Positions 37,746 through 46,496 of a stretch of DNA of 64,000 nt are shown here, piece by piece. Positions within the stretch are counted from its first letter, which is position 1, and every line of letters begins with the position of its first letter. The notes beneath the pieces are model-generated. The model did no database searches, had not been told where the DNA came from, and worked only from the letters and a program-made list of their open reading frames with translations. The stretch is taken from assembly GCF_024655635.1 (NCBI RefSeq), contig NZ_JANLGI010000014.1, positions 1 to 64,000 on the forward strand, written 5' to 3'. The DNA is from Allobosea sp. 47.2.35 (lineage in GTDB: Bacteria > Pseudomonadota > Alphaproteobacteria > Rhizobiales > Beijerinckiaceae). The translations under genes and the position numbers were made by a program.

Positions 37746-38723
37746 TCACTCCCACTTGAAGACCTGCACCAGGGCGGGCGTCATGATGATCACGAACAGC
37801 ACCGGCAGGAAGAACAGGATCATCGGCACGGTGAGCTTCGGCGGCAGCGCGGCGGCCTTCTTCTCGGCGGCCGACATGCGCTGGTCACGGCTTTCCTGCG
37901 CCAGAACGCGCAGGGCGGTGCCGAGCGGCGTGCCGTAGCGCTCTGCCTGGATCAGCGCCGTCGTCACCGATTTCACGCTTTCCAGGCCGGTGCGGAGCGC
38001 GAGGTTCTCATAGGCGATGCGGCGGTCGGTCAGATAGGACAGCTCTGCCGTGCACAGCGCGAACTCCTCCGCCAGCGGCACCGACTGGTTGCCGATCTCG
38101 CCCGCGACCTTGCGGAAGGCATGCTCGATCGACATGCCGGATTCGACGCAGATCAGCAGCAGGTCGAGCGCATCCGGAAAGGCCAGCCGCATCGAAGCTT
38201 GCCGCTTGCCCGCCTGGTTCGACAGGAAGATCTCGGGCGCCTTGATGCCGAGATAGGCGCCGGCGATGCCCATGCCGACCTTGACCGCGAAAGGCTGGCC
38301 GAAATCATTGATGACGAAGACGTAGAACAGCGTGAACAGGAACAGCCCGACAGGGGTAGCGAGACGGAAGAACAGGAAGGCGATCTCGGCCTGAGGGCCG
38401 CGATAGCCGGCCATGGCGAGCTGCTTCTTGGCGTTTTCGGTGCCGAGCCAGTCGCCGAGCTTGAAGCGTTCCACGATCCGCCGCATGTAGGCTTTCGGCT
38501 CCTGCCGCAGCGAGACCTTCTCGTTCTGCCGGCTCAACCTGTCGCGCTCGCGGGCACGGATCTTGTCGCGCTCCGTCGCGACGTTCTTCATGCGCTTCTG
38601 GAGATTGTTGCCTTCGGTCAGCGGGATGGCGATGGTCAGCACGGTCGCCGCCGCCGCGATCGCGGCCAGCAGCCCGAGAATGAACTGAGGATTGGTGACG
38701 CTGTTGACGATCTGGGAAATCAT
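37746..38723 (-). CDS. tadC: Tad pilus inner-membrane platform protein TadC
   Basis: A 325-residue type II secretion F-domain protein with N- and C-terminal membrane helices (FILGLLAAIAAAATVLTIAI, MILFFLPVLFVIIMTPALV). The conserved cytoplasmic loop has FPDALDLLLICVESGMSIEHAF. The ATG at 38723 (MISQIVNSV) is chosen, 8 bases after tadB, so the two are coupled. TadB and TadC form the platform for pilin extrusion. It is the last gene of the leftward operon. Confidence 0.95.
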   Translation of the reverse strand: MISQIVNSVTNPQFILGLLAAIAAAATVLTIAIPLTEGNNLQKRMKNVATERDKIRARERDRLSRQNEKVSLRQEPKAYMRRIVERFKLGDWLGTENAKKQLAMAGYRGPQAEIAFLFFRLATPVGLFLFTLFYVFVINDFGQPFAVKVGMGIAGAYLGIKAPEIFLSNQAGKRQASMRLAFPDALDLLLICVESGMSIEHAFRKVAGEIGNQSVPLAEEFALCTAELSYLTDRRIAYENLALRTGLESVKSVTTALIQAERYGTPLGTALRVLAQESRDQRMSAAEKKAAALPPKLTVPMILFFLPVLFVIIMTPALVQVFKWE

Positions 38724-38731
38724 CGCTCGCC

Positions 38732-39709
38732 TCAGATGTCGAAGTTGATCATCTTGCGCATGATCAGCACGCCGATCAGCATCCAGATCCCGCCCGCGAC
38801 CATCGCGAACTTGCCGGCCTGGCTGAGCCAGAGAATCTCGATGTATTTCGGCGTGGTGAGCCAAATCAGGACCGCGACGATCGGCGGCAGCGAGCCGATG
38901 ATGGCCGCGGAGGCCTTGGCCTCCATCGACACGGCCTGGATCTTGTCGCGCATCTTGCGCCGCTCGCGCAGCACGCGCGACAGGTTCCCGAGCGTCTCGG
39001 AGAGGTTGCCGCCGGTCTTCTGCTGGATGGAGATGACGATGCCGAAGAAATTCGCCTCGGCGCAGGGCATCCGCTCGAAGAGCTTGGTGGTGGCTTCCGC
39101 CAGCGGCAGTCCCAGCGCCTGCCCCTCGATGATCAACCTGAACTCGGTCTTCACCGGCTCCACGGCCTCGTTGGCGATGATGCGCAGGCAGTCATTCACC
39201 GGCAGGCCGGCCTTGATGCCGCGCACGATCACGTCGAGCGCGTTCGGGAACTCGATGCCGAATTTCTTCAGCCTCCGGTTCTTGCAGCGCTTGAGATACC
39301 AGGCGGGCATGCCGAAACCGCCGATGAAGAGGCCGGCGAGCGCCAGGATCCAGTTCCCGCTCACGATCCAGAGCGTGAGCCCGAGGGCGATCGCCAGCCC
39401 GGCGCTGATCACGTAGTATTTCTTGGGCGTCCAGGAGAGGCCGGCCTGACCGATGCGCTGCTCGAGCGACACCTTGTTGCGCGCGCTCTCGCGGTTCTCG
39501 ATGTCCTTGAGGCTCTGTGCGATCTGGCCGCGCTTGTTGCGCGCCTGCGCCTCCCGGTCGATGCCGCGGGCCGTGCTCGGGCCGGCGAATTCCTTGCGCC
39601 GCTTCTCGGCACGCTTCTCGCCGCTGAGTGTCGGATAAAGCAGTGCGTAGACCACGCCGCCGACGGCGAGCATGGCCAGGAGCGCGACCGCGAGCGTGCT
39701 CGTGTTCAT
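38732..39709 (-). CDS. tadB: Tad pilus inner-membrane platform protein TadB
   Basis: A 325-residue type II secretion F-domain protein with an N-terminal helix (LAVALLAMLAVGGVVYALLY), central helices and a C-terminal helix. The loop FPNALDVIVRGIKAGLPVND is the counterpart of that in TadC. A charged linker (~25-90, KRAEKRRKEF) follows the first helix. It lies 27 bases after cpaF and 8 bases before tadC. Confidence 0.95.
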   Translation of the reverse strand: MNTSTLAVALLAMLAVGGVVYALLYPTLSGEKRAEKRRKEFAGPSTARGIDREAQARNKRGQIAQSLKDIENRESARNKVSLEQRIGQAGLSWTPKKYYVISAGLAIALGLTLWIVSGNWILALAGLFIGGFGMPAWYLKRCKNRRLKKFGIEFPNALDVIVRGIKAGLPVNDCLRIIANEAVEPVKTEFRLIIEGQALGLPLAEATTKLFERMPCAEANFFGIVISIQQKTGGNLSETLGNLSRVLRERRKMRDKIQAVSMEAKASAAIIGSLPPIVAVLIWLTTPKYIEILWLSQAGKFAMVAGGIWMLIGVLIMRKMINFDI

Positions 39710-39736
39710 GGCTGGAGCTCCGGTGAAGCCTCGCGC

Positions 39737-41185
39737 TCACATGGCATTGCTGACGCCTGCCTCCTCGAGCTGGTCGAGGGCGGCGGCAAGGCGCTGTTCC
39801 TCGCCGAAATAGCGCGCGCGCTCCCAGAAGCGCGGGCGCCCGACTCCGGTGGCGCGATGCCGGCCGATGAGCTTGCCGGCGGCGTCCTCGCCGATGATGT
39901 CGTAGATCATCAGGTCCTGCGTCGTGATCACCTCGCCTTCCATGCCCATCACTTCGGTGATGTGGGTGATGCGGCGCGAGCCGTCGCGCAGGCGCTGGGC
40001 CTGGATGATGACGTCGACCGAGGAACACAGCATTTCGCGCAAGGTCTTCGAAGGCAGCGAGAAGCCGCCCATCGTGATCATCGATTCGACGCGGCTCAGG
40101 CACTCGCGCGGCGAGTTGGCGTGCAGCGTGCCCATCGAGCCGTCATGGCCCGTGTTCATCGCCTGGAGCAGGTCGAAGGCTTCCGGTCCGCGCACCTCGC
40201 CGACGATGATGCGCTCGGGACGCATGCGCAGGCAGTTCTTGACGAGGTCTCGCATCGTCACCGCGCCCGTGCCTTCCAGGTTGGGCGGGCGGGTTTCGAG
40301 GCGCACCACATGCGGCTGCTGGAGCTGGAGCTCGGCGGCGTCCTCGCAGGTGATGACGCGCTCGTCATGGTCGATATAGTTGGTCAGGCAGTTCAGCAGC
40401 GTCGTCTTGCCCGAGCCCGTGCCGCCCGAGATGACGATGTTGCAGCGGACGCGGCCGATGATCTTCAGAAGTTCGGCGCCCGGCGGCGAGATCGCCCCGA
40501 ACTTGACGAGCTGGTCGAGTGTCAGCTTGTCCTTCTTGAACTTGCGGATGGTCAGCGCCGGGCCGTCGATCGCCAACGGCGGTGCGATCACGTTGACGCG
40601 CGAGCCGTCGGCGAGGCGTGCGTCGCAGATCGGCGAGCTCTCGTCGACGCGGCGGCCGACCTGGCTGACGATGCGCTGGCAGATGTTCATCAGCTGCGCG
40701 TTGTCGCGGAAGCGGATGTTGGTGAGCTGGATCTTGCCGGCGGTTTCGATGAAGGTCCGGCCGGCACCGTTGACCATGATGTCGGCGATATCGTCGCGCG
40801 CCAGCAGGGGTTCGAGCGGCCCGTAGCCCAGCACGTCGTTGCAGATGTCGTCGAGCAGTTCCTCCTGCTCGGCGATCGAGAGCACGACGTTCTTCAGCGA
40901 GATGATCTCGTTGATGATGTCGCGGATTTCCTCACGCGCCGATTCGGAGTCGAGCTTCGCGAGCTGCGACAGATCGATGGCCTCGATCAGCGCCCCGAAG
41001 ATCATGCTCTTCATCTGGTAGTAGTCTTCGGAGCGCGCGGCCGTCTCGGCGACCTGCGCGACCTTGCGCTCCTCCACGGCCGCCGGCGCGGGCTCGGGCT
41101 TGCGCGGCGCGGCTTGTGCGACCGCGGGCGTCCTTGCGTTCAGGTTGGGCGCGGTACCTGCGCCTGCGGATCGCTTGCCGAACAT
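39737..41185 (-). CDS. cpaF: Tad pilus secretion ATPase CpaF/TadA
   Basis: A 482-residue cytosolic hexameric ATPase that powers pilus assembly. It has Walker A SGGTGSGKTTLLN, the Asp box region (TCEDAAELQLQQPHVVRLET), Walker B RIIVGEVRGPEAFDLLQAMN and the His box TGHDGSMGTLHANS. An N-terminal Pro/Ala linker (~1-45) precedes the conserved N-domain. Position between cpaE and tadB is standard. Confidence 0.97.
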   Translation of the reverse strand: MFGKRSAGAGTAPNLNARTPAVAQAAPRKPEPAPAAVEERKVAQVAETAARSEDYYQMKSMIFGALIEAIDLSQLAKLDSESAREEIRDIINEIISLKNVVLSIAEQEELLDDICNDVLGYGPLEPLLARDDIADIMVNGAGRTFIETAGKIQLTNIRFRDNAQLMNICQRIVSQVGRRVDESSPICDARLADGSRVNVIAPPLAIDGPALTIRKFKKDKLTLDQLVKFGAISPPGAELLKIIGRVRCNIVISGGTGSGKTTLLNCLTNYIDHDERVITCEDAAELQLQQPHVVRLETRPPNLEGTGAVTMRDLVKNCLRMRPERIIVGEVRGPEAFDLLQAMNTGHDGSMGTLHANSPRECLSRVESMITMGGFSLPSKTLREMLCSSVDVIIQAQRLRDGSRRITHITEVMGMEGEVITTQDLMIYDIIGEDAAGKLIGRHRATGVGRPRFWERARYFGEEQRLAAALDQLEEAGVSNAM

Positions 41186-41265
41186 CTCAACACTCTCCCG
41201 CCCGCTCCGGGCCGGTCTCTCGCCTGGCGTCCGGGCGTCGCCCCGTCATCGTTCGTCTCCGCCGG

Positions 41266-42531
41266 TCACGAGGCCTTGCGGCGCTTCAGCTTCGCGACGA
41301 ACGGTTCAAGCAGGCTGCGCCGGCTCCGCTTGGCTTCGCCACGTCCGGTCAGGGCGCTGGCGATCTGGGTGAAGGCTTCGGTCGCCTTGCTGCCGGCCTG
41401 CACCTCGGCGATCATCTGGCCGTTATTGGCGGCCGTGCCGAAGAGCTGGGCGTCGAAGGGGACCGTGCTGAGCACGTCGATGCCGAGCGCCTTGGCGAAC
41501 TCGGCCGCGCTGATCTCGGGCCGCTTCGGCACGCCGACGCGGTTGAGGACGAGCCGCGCGACCCCGTCGTTCGGCCGCGTCGCGCGCGACAGGTCGACCA
41601 GGTTCTTGGCGTTGCGCAGCGAGGCGAGTTCGGGCTCGGCGACGATGACGATTTCGTCGGCGCCGAGCACCGTCCGCTTCACCCAGGCATTCCACTGGTG
41701 CGGCACGTCGAGGATGATGCACGGCACGCTGGCGCGCAGCAGCTCGAGGAGCTGCTCGAGCGCGTCCTCGTCGAGATCGACCGTCCGGTCGAGGATCGCC
41801 GGGGCAGCCAGCAGCGCGAGGTTGTCGCTGCAGCGCGACAGGAGCCTGTCCAGCAGGTTGGAATCGAGGCGTTCCGGCGCGAACACCGCTTCCGCGATGC
41901 CTTGCGGCGGATCCTGGTTGAAGTTGAGGCCGGCCGTGCCGAAGGCGATGTCGAGATCGACGATCACGGTCGAGGCATCGAGATTGCGCGCGATCGCCCA
42001 GGAGACGTTATGCGCGACCGTCGAGGCGCCGACGCCGCCCTTGGCGCCCATGACCGCGATCACGCGCCCGAGATTGCGGGCCTCCGGGGCGATATAGAGC
42101 TCCGAGAGCGTGCGCAGGACGTCGAGAGGCTCCAGCGGCGCGATGAGATATTCGCTGACGCCGCGGCGGATCAGGTCGCGATAGAGCTGGACGTCGTTGA
42201 CATGGCCGATCACGACCACCTTGGTGCCGGCGTCGCAGCTTTCGGACAGGGCTTCGAGATGCGCCACCAGCGTCGCCGGATCGGCCACAGCCTCGAGCAC
42301 GATGATGTTCGGCGTCGGCGCTGCCCGGAAGGCTTCGACGGCAGCGGCGGGGCCGCCCATCTGGATGCGGGCATGGGCCTTGTCCATGCGCCGGTCGGCG
42401 ACGGCAGCCTGCATGGTCGCGGCGACGGCCGGCGTTTCGCAGAAAGCCTGCAGCGTGATGCGCGGCAGGGGCGCAATGGTCTCGTCGCTTGGCAGCTCGC
42501 TGGTCGGGCTCTCGTGGGAATCAGCCTGCAT
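41266..42531 (-). CDS. cpaE: Tad pilus ParA/MinD-like localisation protein CpaE/TadZ
   Basis: A 421-residue protein with an N-terminal receiver-like domain (~25-145) and a C-terminal MinD/ParA-like domain. The deviant Walker A reads AVMGAKGGVGASTVAHN; Ala replaces the final catalytic Lys of KGGxGKT, a known trait of TadZ proteins. VIVDLDIAFGTAGLNFN follows. TadZ proteins place the pilus machinery at the pole. The ATG at 42531 overlaps the cpaD stop by 1 base. Confidence 0.93.
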   Translation of the reverse strand: MQADSHESPTSELPSDETIAPLPRITLQAFCETPAVAATMQAAVADRRMDKAHARIQMGGPAAAVEAFRAAPTPNIIVLEAVADPATLVAHLEALSESCDAGTKVVVIGHVNDVQLYRDLIRRGVSEYLIAPLEPLDVLRTLSELYIAPEARNLGRVIAVMGAKGGVGASTVAHNVSWAIARNLDASTVIVDLDIAFGTAGLNFNQDPPQGIAEAVFAPERLDSNLLDRLLSRCSDNLALLAAPAILDRTVDLDEDALEQLLELLRASVPCIILDVPHQWNAWVKRTVLGADEIVIVAEPELASLRNAKNLVDLSRATRPNDGVARLVLNRVGVPKRPEISAAEFAKALGIDVLSTVPFDAQLFGTAANNGQMIAEVQAGSKATEAFTQIASALTGRGEAKRSRRSLLEPFVAKLKRRKAS

Positions 42532-43295
42532 CAGTTGCTGCCTCCGACCGAAGCGTTGATCTGCGGCGTCGCCTGCCGGTACTGGGTCGAGGGGTCGCGG
42601 CCCTCGCGGATCTTGGCGATGGCGCCCATGCGCTTGACCATGTCGGGACGGCCCTCGTCGCGCGACCGGACGAGATCGATCGGGTCGGCAACCTGGGCCG
42701 CCAGCGTCGCCTGCGAGGAGCAGCCCAGATTCCAGTATGGGGCGTTCGAGGTCGAGAACCGGAAGTCGGAGGTGCCCAGATCGGTTGGCCATTGTCCGCA
42801 GGCGTGCGGGACGCTCGCCTGAAGCGAGGCGAAGGTCAGGCGGATCGGCGAGGCGAGACCGGGATCCTGGACCGGATAGCTGCGCACGCTGAGGATGCTG
42901 GGCGAGACGCCGCCGCGCGACAGCGCCGTCCGGATGCCGTGCAGCGTGCCTTGGGTGGCATGATCGCGGCGCGCCCCGGTCGGGACCTCCGCCACGAGGC
43001 CGCCTTTGCCGGAACGGCGGAATTCGCGGGCAAAGCTCGCGACATCCTCGGCCTGCCGCGCGTCGAGCGTGCTGCCGCTGCGCCCGACGAAGACGTCGAG
43101 CGAGCGCGGCGCGTCGCGGAGCACGATCGGGTGCCGCTCCCGGACGTCTTCCGGCCCGAAGGCAAGCGTGTCGGCCTCGACCGAGCGCTTGGCGCAGCCG
43201 CCGAGGACGGCGCCGAGCGCCAGCACGGCAACGATCAGGCGCGATCCTGTCAAGTCGATCCGGGAGGAAACCGTCATGGTCTGGCCATCCATCAT
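42531..43295 (-). CDS. cpaD: Tad pilus lipoprotein CpaD
   Basis: Outer-membrane lipoprotein that assists the secretin. With the start at 43295 it has 254 residues and a lipobox (GAVLGGC, Cys 34). ATGs at 43292 and 43277 are equally possible and keep the lipobox. The CpaD-family core shows HPIVLRDAPRSLDVFVG, FRRSGKGGLVAEVP and PHACGQWPTDLG. It starts 16 bases after the cpaC stop. Confidence 0.92.
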   Translation of the reverse strand: MMDGQTMTVSSRIDLTGSRLIVAVLALGAVLGGCAKRSVEADTLAFGPEDVRERHPIVLRDAPRSLDVFVGRSGSTLDARQAEDVASFAREFRRSGKGGLVAEVPTGARRDHATQGTLHGIRTALSRGGVSPSILSVRSYPVQDPGLASPIRLTFASLQASVPHACGQWPTDLGTSDFRFSTSNAPYWNLGCSSQATLAAQVADPIDLVRSRDEGRPDMVKRMGAIAKIREGRDPSTQYRQATPQINASVGGSN

Positions 43296-43311
43296 CGTTG
43301 TCACCGGGCGC

Positions 43312-44757
43312 TCAGTCGGCGATGAAGCCGACGCGGCCCTTGTAGGCCTGGGGAACCGGGCCGCCGCCGCTGCCGTAGATCTTGTTGAGCCGCCCCAGCA
43401 GAATCGCCTGGGAGTCGTGCGCCTCGACGAAGCCGTCATCCGGCCTCTGGATCTGGTTCGGCTGCATCGGCTTGGCGATATAGGGCGTGACCATGATCAT
43501 CAGCTCGGTTTCCTCGCGCTGATAGTCGCGCGAGCGGAACAGGGTGCCGATGATCGGCAGGTTCATCAGCCCTGGCAGTCCGTTGATCGACTGCCGCGAG
43601 ACGCGCTGGATCAGGCCGGCCGTGGCCAGCGTCCCGCCCGAGGGCAATTCGACCGTGGTGTCGGACTTGCGAACGCGGAAGGCGGGCGTGTTGAGCGCCT
43701 CCTCGTTGTTGCCGCTCATGCGCAGCTGGTTTTCGAAGTCGAGTTCCGTGACCTCGGTGGCGATGCGCATGCTGATCTTGGTGTCGGACATCACGATCGG
43801 CGTGAAGTTGAGGGCGACGCCGATCGGCTTGTACTCGATCTGGACCTGGCAGGTGCGGCGGTTGAACACATCGTAGGAGCAGCTCTGCCCCTTCGGGACC
43901 GGCACTTCGCCGCCGGCGGTGAACTTCGCGCTCTCACCCGAGATGGCGGTGACCGTGGGCTCCGCCAGAACGCGCGCCATTCCGGCGCGCTCAAGCGCCC
44001 GCAGCGTGAAGTTCTGGGTGTTGCCGAGGCCGGCGCCGATGGCCGAGGCGGAGAGAGCCTGCGGCGACAGCGAGAACGGGTTGTCGACGGTCGGGGTGAT
44101 CGAGAATTTGCCGAGCTTCCATTCGCCGGTCGAGTTGATGCCGAGCTGCTTGATCGCCTTGCGCGAGATTTCCGACACCGTGACCTTCACCATCACCTGG
44201 TCGCGATCGCGCAGCGTCAGCGAGTTGATCACCGTCCCGGTCCGCCAGGAGGAGGCGCCGCCGACGAAGGCCTTGGCGATGTCGACCGCCTGGGTCGCTT
44301 CCGAGGCGTTCGGCACCGTCCCGACGAGCAGGATCGAATCGCCCGCCGGCTTGATGTCGATCTGCGAGTTCGGCAGGGCCGTGCGCAGCGTCTGCCTGAG
44401 CACGTTGAGGTCGCGTCCGACATTGATGTCGAGCGCGGTGATCTGCTGGCCGTCGCCATCCATCACGAACATGGAGGTCGAGCCGTCGGCGATACCGATG
44501 ATGAAGAGCTTGCGCGCCGTCCGGACCACCGCGTTGGCGACCTTCGGATTGGCGACGAACACCTCCTTGGCGTCGCGGGGTAATTCCACGATCAGCGAGC
44601 GGCCGATCGAGAGGTCGAGTCTGCGCGAGATCGCGTTCTCGCTCGATCCCACATTGAGGACGGGGGCCGGGCCGCTTCCGGTTGTCTGGGCTCCGGCGCT
44701 GCCGGCGGCCAGGATGAGCGCGAGAGCCGTCGCGATGCGGAGAGAAGATCTGATCAT
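43312..44757 (-). CDS. cpaC: Tad pilus secretin CpaC/RcpA
   Basis: A 481-residue outer-membrane pore protein. A signal peptide (ATALALILAAGSAGAQ) is followed by the pilus N-domain (LSIGRSLIVELPRDAKEVFV), a BON/secretin N-region and the C-terminal secretin domain (ARVLAEPTVTAISGESAKF, GLMNLPIIGTLFRSRDYQ). Its ATG overlaps the cpaB stop by 4 bases. A shorter paralogue of its N-domain is encoded at 46912-47412. Confidence 0.96.
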   Translation of the reverse strand: MIRSSLRIATALALILAAGSAGAQTTGSGPAPVLNVGSSENAISRRLDLSIGRSLIVELPRDAKEVFVANPKVANAVVRTARKLFIIGIADGSTSMFVMDGDGQQITALDINVGRDLNVLRQTLRTALPNSQIDIKPAGDSILLVGTVPNASEATQAVDIAKAFVGGASSWRTGTVINSLTLRDRDQVMVKVTVSEISRKAIKQLGINSTGEWKLGKFSITPTVDNPFSLSPQALSASAIGAGLGNTQNFTLRALERAGMARVLAEPTVTAISGESAKFTAGGEVPVPKGQSCSYDVFNRRTCQVQIEYKPIGVALNFTPIVMSDTKISMRIATEVTELDFENQLRMSGNNEEALNTPAFRVRKSDTTVELPSGGTLATAGLIQRVSRQSINGLPGLMNLPIIGTLFRSRDYQREETELMIMVTPYIAKPMQPNQIQRPDDGFVEAHDSQAILLGRLNKIYGSGGGPVPQAYKGRVGFIAD

Positions 44758-45530
44758 GGCTTCACGCTCTTCGAGGTGACACCGTAGCGCACGAGGGTCA
44801 TGGAGTTTTCGGCCTGGCCTGGCGGCGTCGTTTCGCCGGCATCCTTGAGGCTGCGCAGGGCCAGGGAGAGCGTGCCCGTCTTCTGGGCCTGGGCGACGAT
44901 CTCGACCTGTCCGGGATCGATCTCGAGCGTGGCGGTCTCGCCGACCACGACCTTCTCGCCGTTGCGCTCCTGGACGTTCTGCCCGATGGCGAGCACGCGG
45001 ATGTTGCGCAGGATCACTTCGCTGGCATAGCCTTCGCTGCCGCTGGACCCCTCGCTGCGGATCGTGGAAACGACGTCGACGCGGTCATTGGGAAGGATGA
45101 AGCCGCCGGCGGTGTTGGCGCCGCGGCTGTCGGTGCTGATGGCGACGGCGCGCTTGCCGGACGGGAGAACGGCCGAAAGGAAACCGGTTCCGTCGGTCTT
45201 GATCAGTTTCTCGCGCCGGATCGGCTCGGCGCCGAGGGTGGCGTAGCGCGCGACCTGCCCGATGATCTCCTGTTCGGCCTCGGGCGTTTCGTCCTTCCGG
45301 ATGATGCCGTTCGGCACGCTGGCCAGCGGCCAGTCGAGCCAGCGCAGGTCATTGGCCGTCACCGTGTTGCCGACGGGGATGTCGGTTGCGGCGACCAGGA
45401 CCGGCACCGTTGGCGCGGCCTCGATCTTCGCGACGGGGGCAGGCTCCTTGGAAGGGCGCTGTGCCAGCAGCGCCGCGCCTAGCCCTGCCACGAGCGCGAC
45501 CACGAGAATGATGATGCGTGCGGGACTCAT
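44754..45530 (-). CDS. cpaB: Tad pilus assembly protein CpaB/RcpC
   Basis: A 258-residue periplasmic protein with an N-terminal membrane anchor (RIIILVVALVAGLGAALLA) and an SAF domain (~40-120, VLVAATDIPVGNTVTANDLR). CpaB links the secretin to the inner machinery. The ATG at 45530 (MSPARIII) is used because the helix starts right after it. A CtrA half-site lies 68 bases upstream. It overlaps cpaC by 4 bases. Confidence 0.94.
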   Translation of the reverse strand: MSPARIIILVVALVAGLGAALLAQRPSKEPAPVAKIEAAPTVPVLVAATDIPVGNTVTANDLRWLDWPLASVPNGIIRKDETPEAEQEIIGQVARYATLGAEPIRREKLIKTDGTGFLSAVLPSGKRAVAISTDSRGANTAGGFILPNDRVDVVSTIRSEGSSGSEGYASEVILRNIRVLAIGQNVQERNGEKVVVGETATLEIDPGQVEIVAQAQKTGTLSLALRSLKDAGETTPPGQAENSMTLVRYGVTSKSVKP

Positions 45531-45597
45531 GGACGAACGATCCTCGGCCAAGTGTGATTGGCTCTCGTCCCGGATCGTCGTTCGGAAACGTCAACTT

Positions 45598-45605
45598 ATG
45601 GTTAA
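45598..45605 (-). promoter_or_regulatory. CtrA half-site TTAACCAT upstream of cpaB
   Basis: On the minus strand the sequence is exactly TTAACCAT, the alphaproteobacterial CtrA half-site consensus, about 68 bases before the cpaB start in the 127-bp cpaA-cpaB gap. In Caulobacter CtrA controls flp/cpa pilus genes; control here is inferred. Confidence 0.4.
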
Positions 45606-45657
45606 TCGGTCGTATATTTTTTGAAGGCTGCTGCCGTGACTTTGCGTCGTGCCGGTA

Positions 45658-46170
45658 TCAGACGCCGATCGCGGCGTGCCAGAGCGCCGTCTCCGGCAGG
45701 ACCAGCAGGGCCGCGAAGGCGAGCGCGATGCCGTAGGGGACGCCCTCGTTGGCGGCATGGAGCCGGCGGACCCACGGCCAGTTTTCGGCAAGGGCGGGCA
45801 GCGGGCCGGAGCGCAGCATGAGAATGATGATCGTGAGAAGGCCGCCGAGAATGCCGGCGATCGAAAGGTAGGGCATGAGCTGATCGAAGCCGAACCACAA
45901 GGCCGTCGCCGCGGCGAGCTTGGCGTCGCCGCCGCCGATCCAGCCTGCTGCGAACAGCCCGAAGGCGATCAGAAGGACCAGCGCCCCCGCGGCCAGATGC
46001 CAGCCGATCTCGGACAGGCTGAGGCCGAGCAGCACGGCGCACAGGGCGAAGGAGGCCACCAGGAACAGGCAGAGCCGGTTCGAAATCGTCATGGAGACGA
46101 GGTCGCTGACGGCGGCATAGGCCATCGCGAGCGGGAAAACGCCGAGCAGGACGATCAGGGAAAGCGACAT
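45658..46170 (-). CDS. cpaA: prepilin peptidase CpaA (A24 family)
   Basis: A 170-residue inner-membrane aspartic peptidase with about six helices that cleaves the Flp prepilin leader. The two catalytic Asp motifs are AYAAVSDL and IGGGDAKLAAA (GxGD). The ATG at 46170 (MSLSLIVLLG) is preferred over a TTG four codons upstream. It is 155 bases after flp and 127 bases before cpaB, so it is less tightly coupled than the rest of the operon. Confidence 0.94.
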   Translation of the reverse strand: MSLSLIVLLGVFPLAMAYAAVSDLVSMTISNRLCLFLVASFALCAVLLGLSLSEIGWHLAAGALVLLIAFGLFAAGWIGGGDAKLAAATALWFGFDQLMPYLSIAGILGGLLTIIILMLRSGPLPALAENWPWVRRLHAANEGVPYGIALAFAALLVLPETALWHAAIGV

Positions 46171-46259
46171 GGCATGGTCCAATCAGCAATCCACCACAGA
46201 GTGACAGCCATCCCTCACCAAAGCCTTACGGATTTGCGGAGAATGGCCTCCGGAATGCA

Positions 46260-46288
46260 GAACGCCCCGGCCTGGGGCCGGGGCGTTC
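46260..46288 (-). terminator. strong hairpin between flp and cpaA
   Basis: GAACGCCCCGGCC (46260-46272) is the inverted repeat of GGCCGGGGCGTTC (46276-46288). On the minus strand no T run follows, so it may be a partial terminator or an mRNA-stabilising 3' end. Either would raise pilin output relative to the downstream machinery. Confidence 0.6.
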
Positions 46289-46325
46289 GCTGGCAGCTTG
46301 GAACCGGCGGTTCCAGAACACTCGA

Positions 46326-46496
46326 TTAGGAGATGTTGAGCTTGCTCTGGATGTGCTGGAAGAGCGCCTCGAGCTTCGTGCCGACGGCGGTCATGCCGAC
46401 GATGGCGGCGACGGCGACGAGGGCCGCGATCAGGCCGTACTCGATGGCGGTGGCGCCCGACTCGTCCTTGACGAAGCGCTTGAAAACGTTGGTCAT
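46326..46496 (-). CDS. flp: Flp/Fap-type major pilin
   Basis: A 56-residue prepilin, the major subunit of the Tad pilus. A short basic leader (MTNVFKRFVKDESG) precedes the cleavage motif G-ATAIEYGLIAALVAVAAI; the conserved Glu and Tyr after cleavage are present. The protein ends KLNIS. AAAGGAGT precedes the ATG. It is the first gene of the leftward operon. Confidence 0.95.
   Translation of the reverse strand: MTNVFKRFVKDESGATAIEYGLIAALVAVAAIVGMTAVGTKLEALFQHIQSKLNIS

Noticed and set aside
39857..42097. A 746-codon plus-strand open frame over cpaF and cpaE
   Set aside because: It is antisense to two unmistakable pilus genes and has no recognisable motif.
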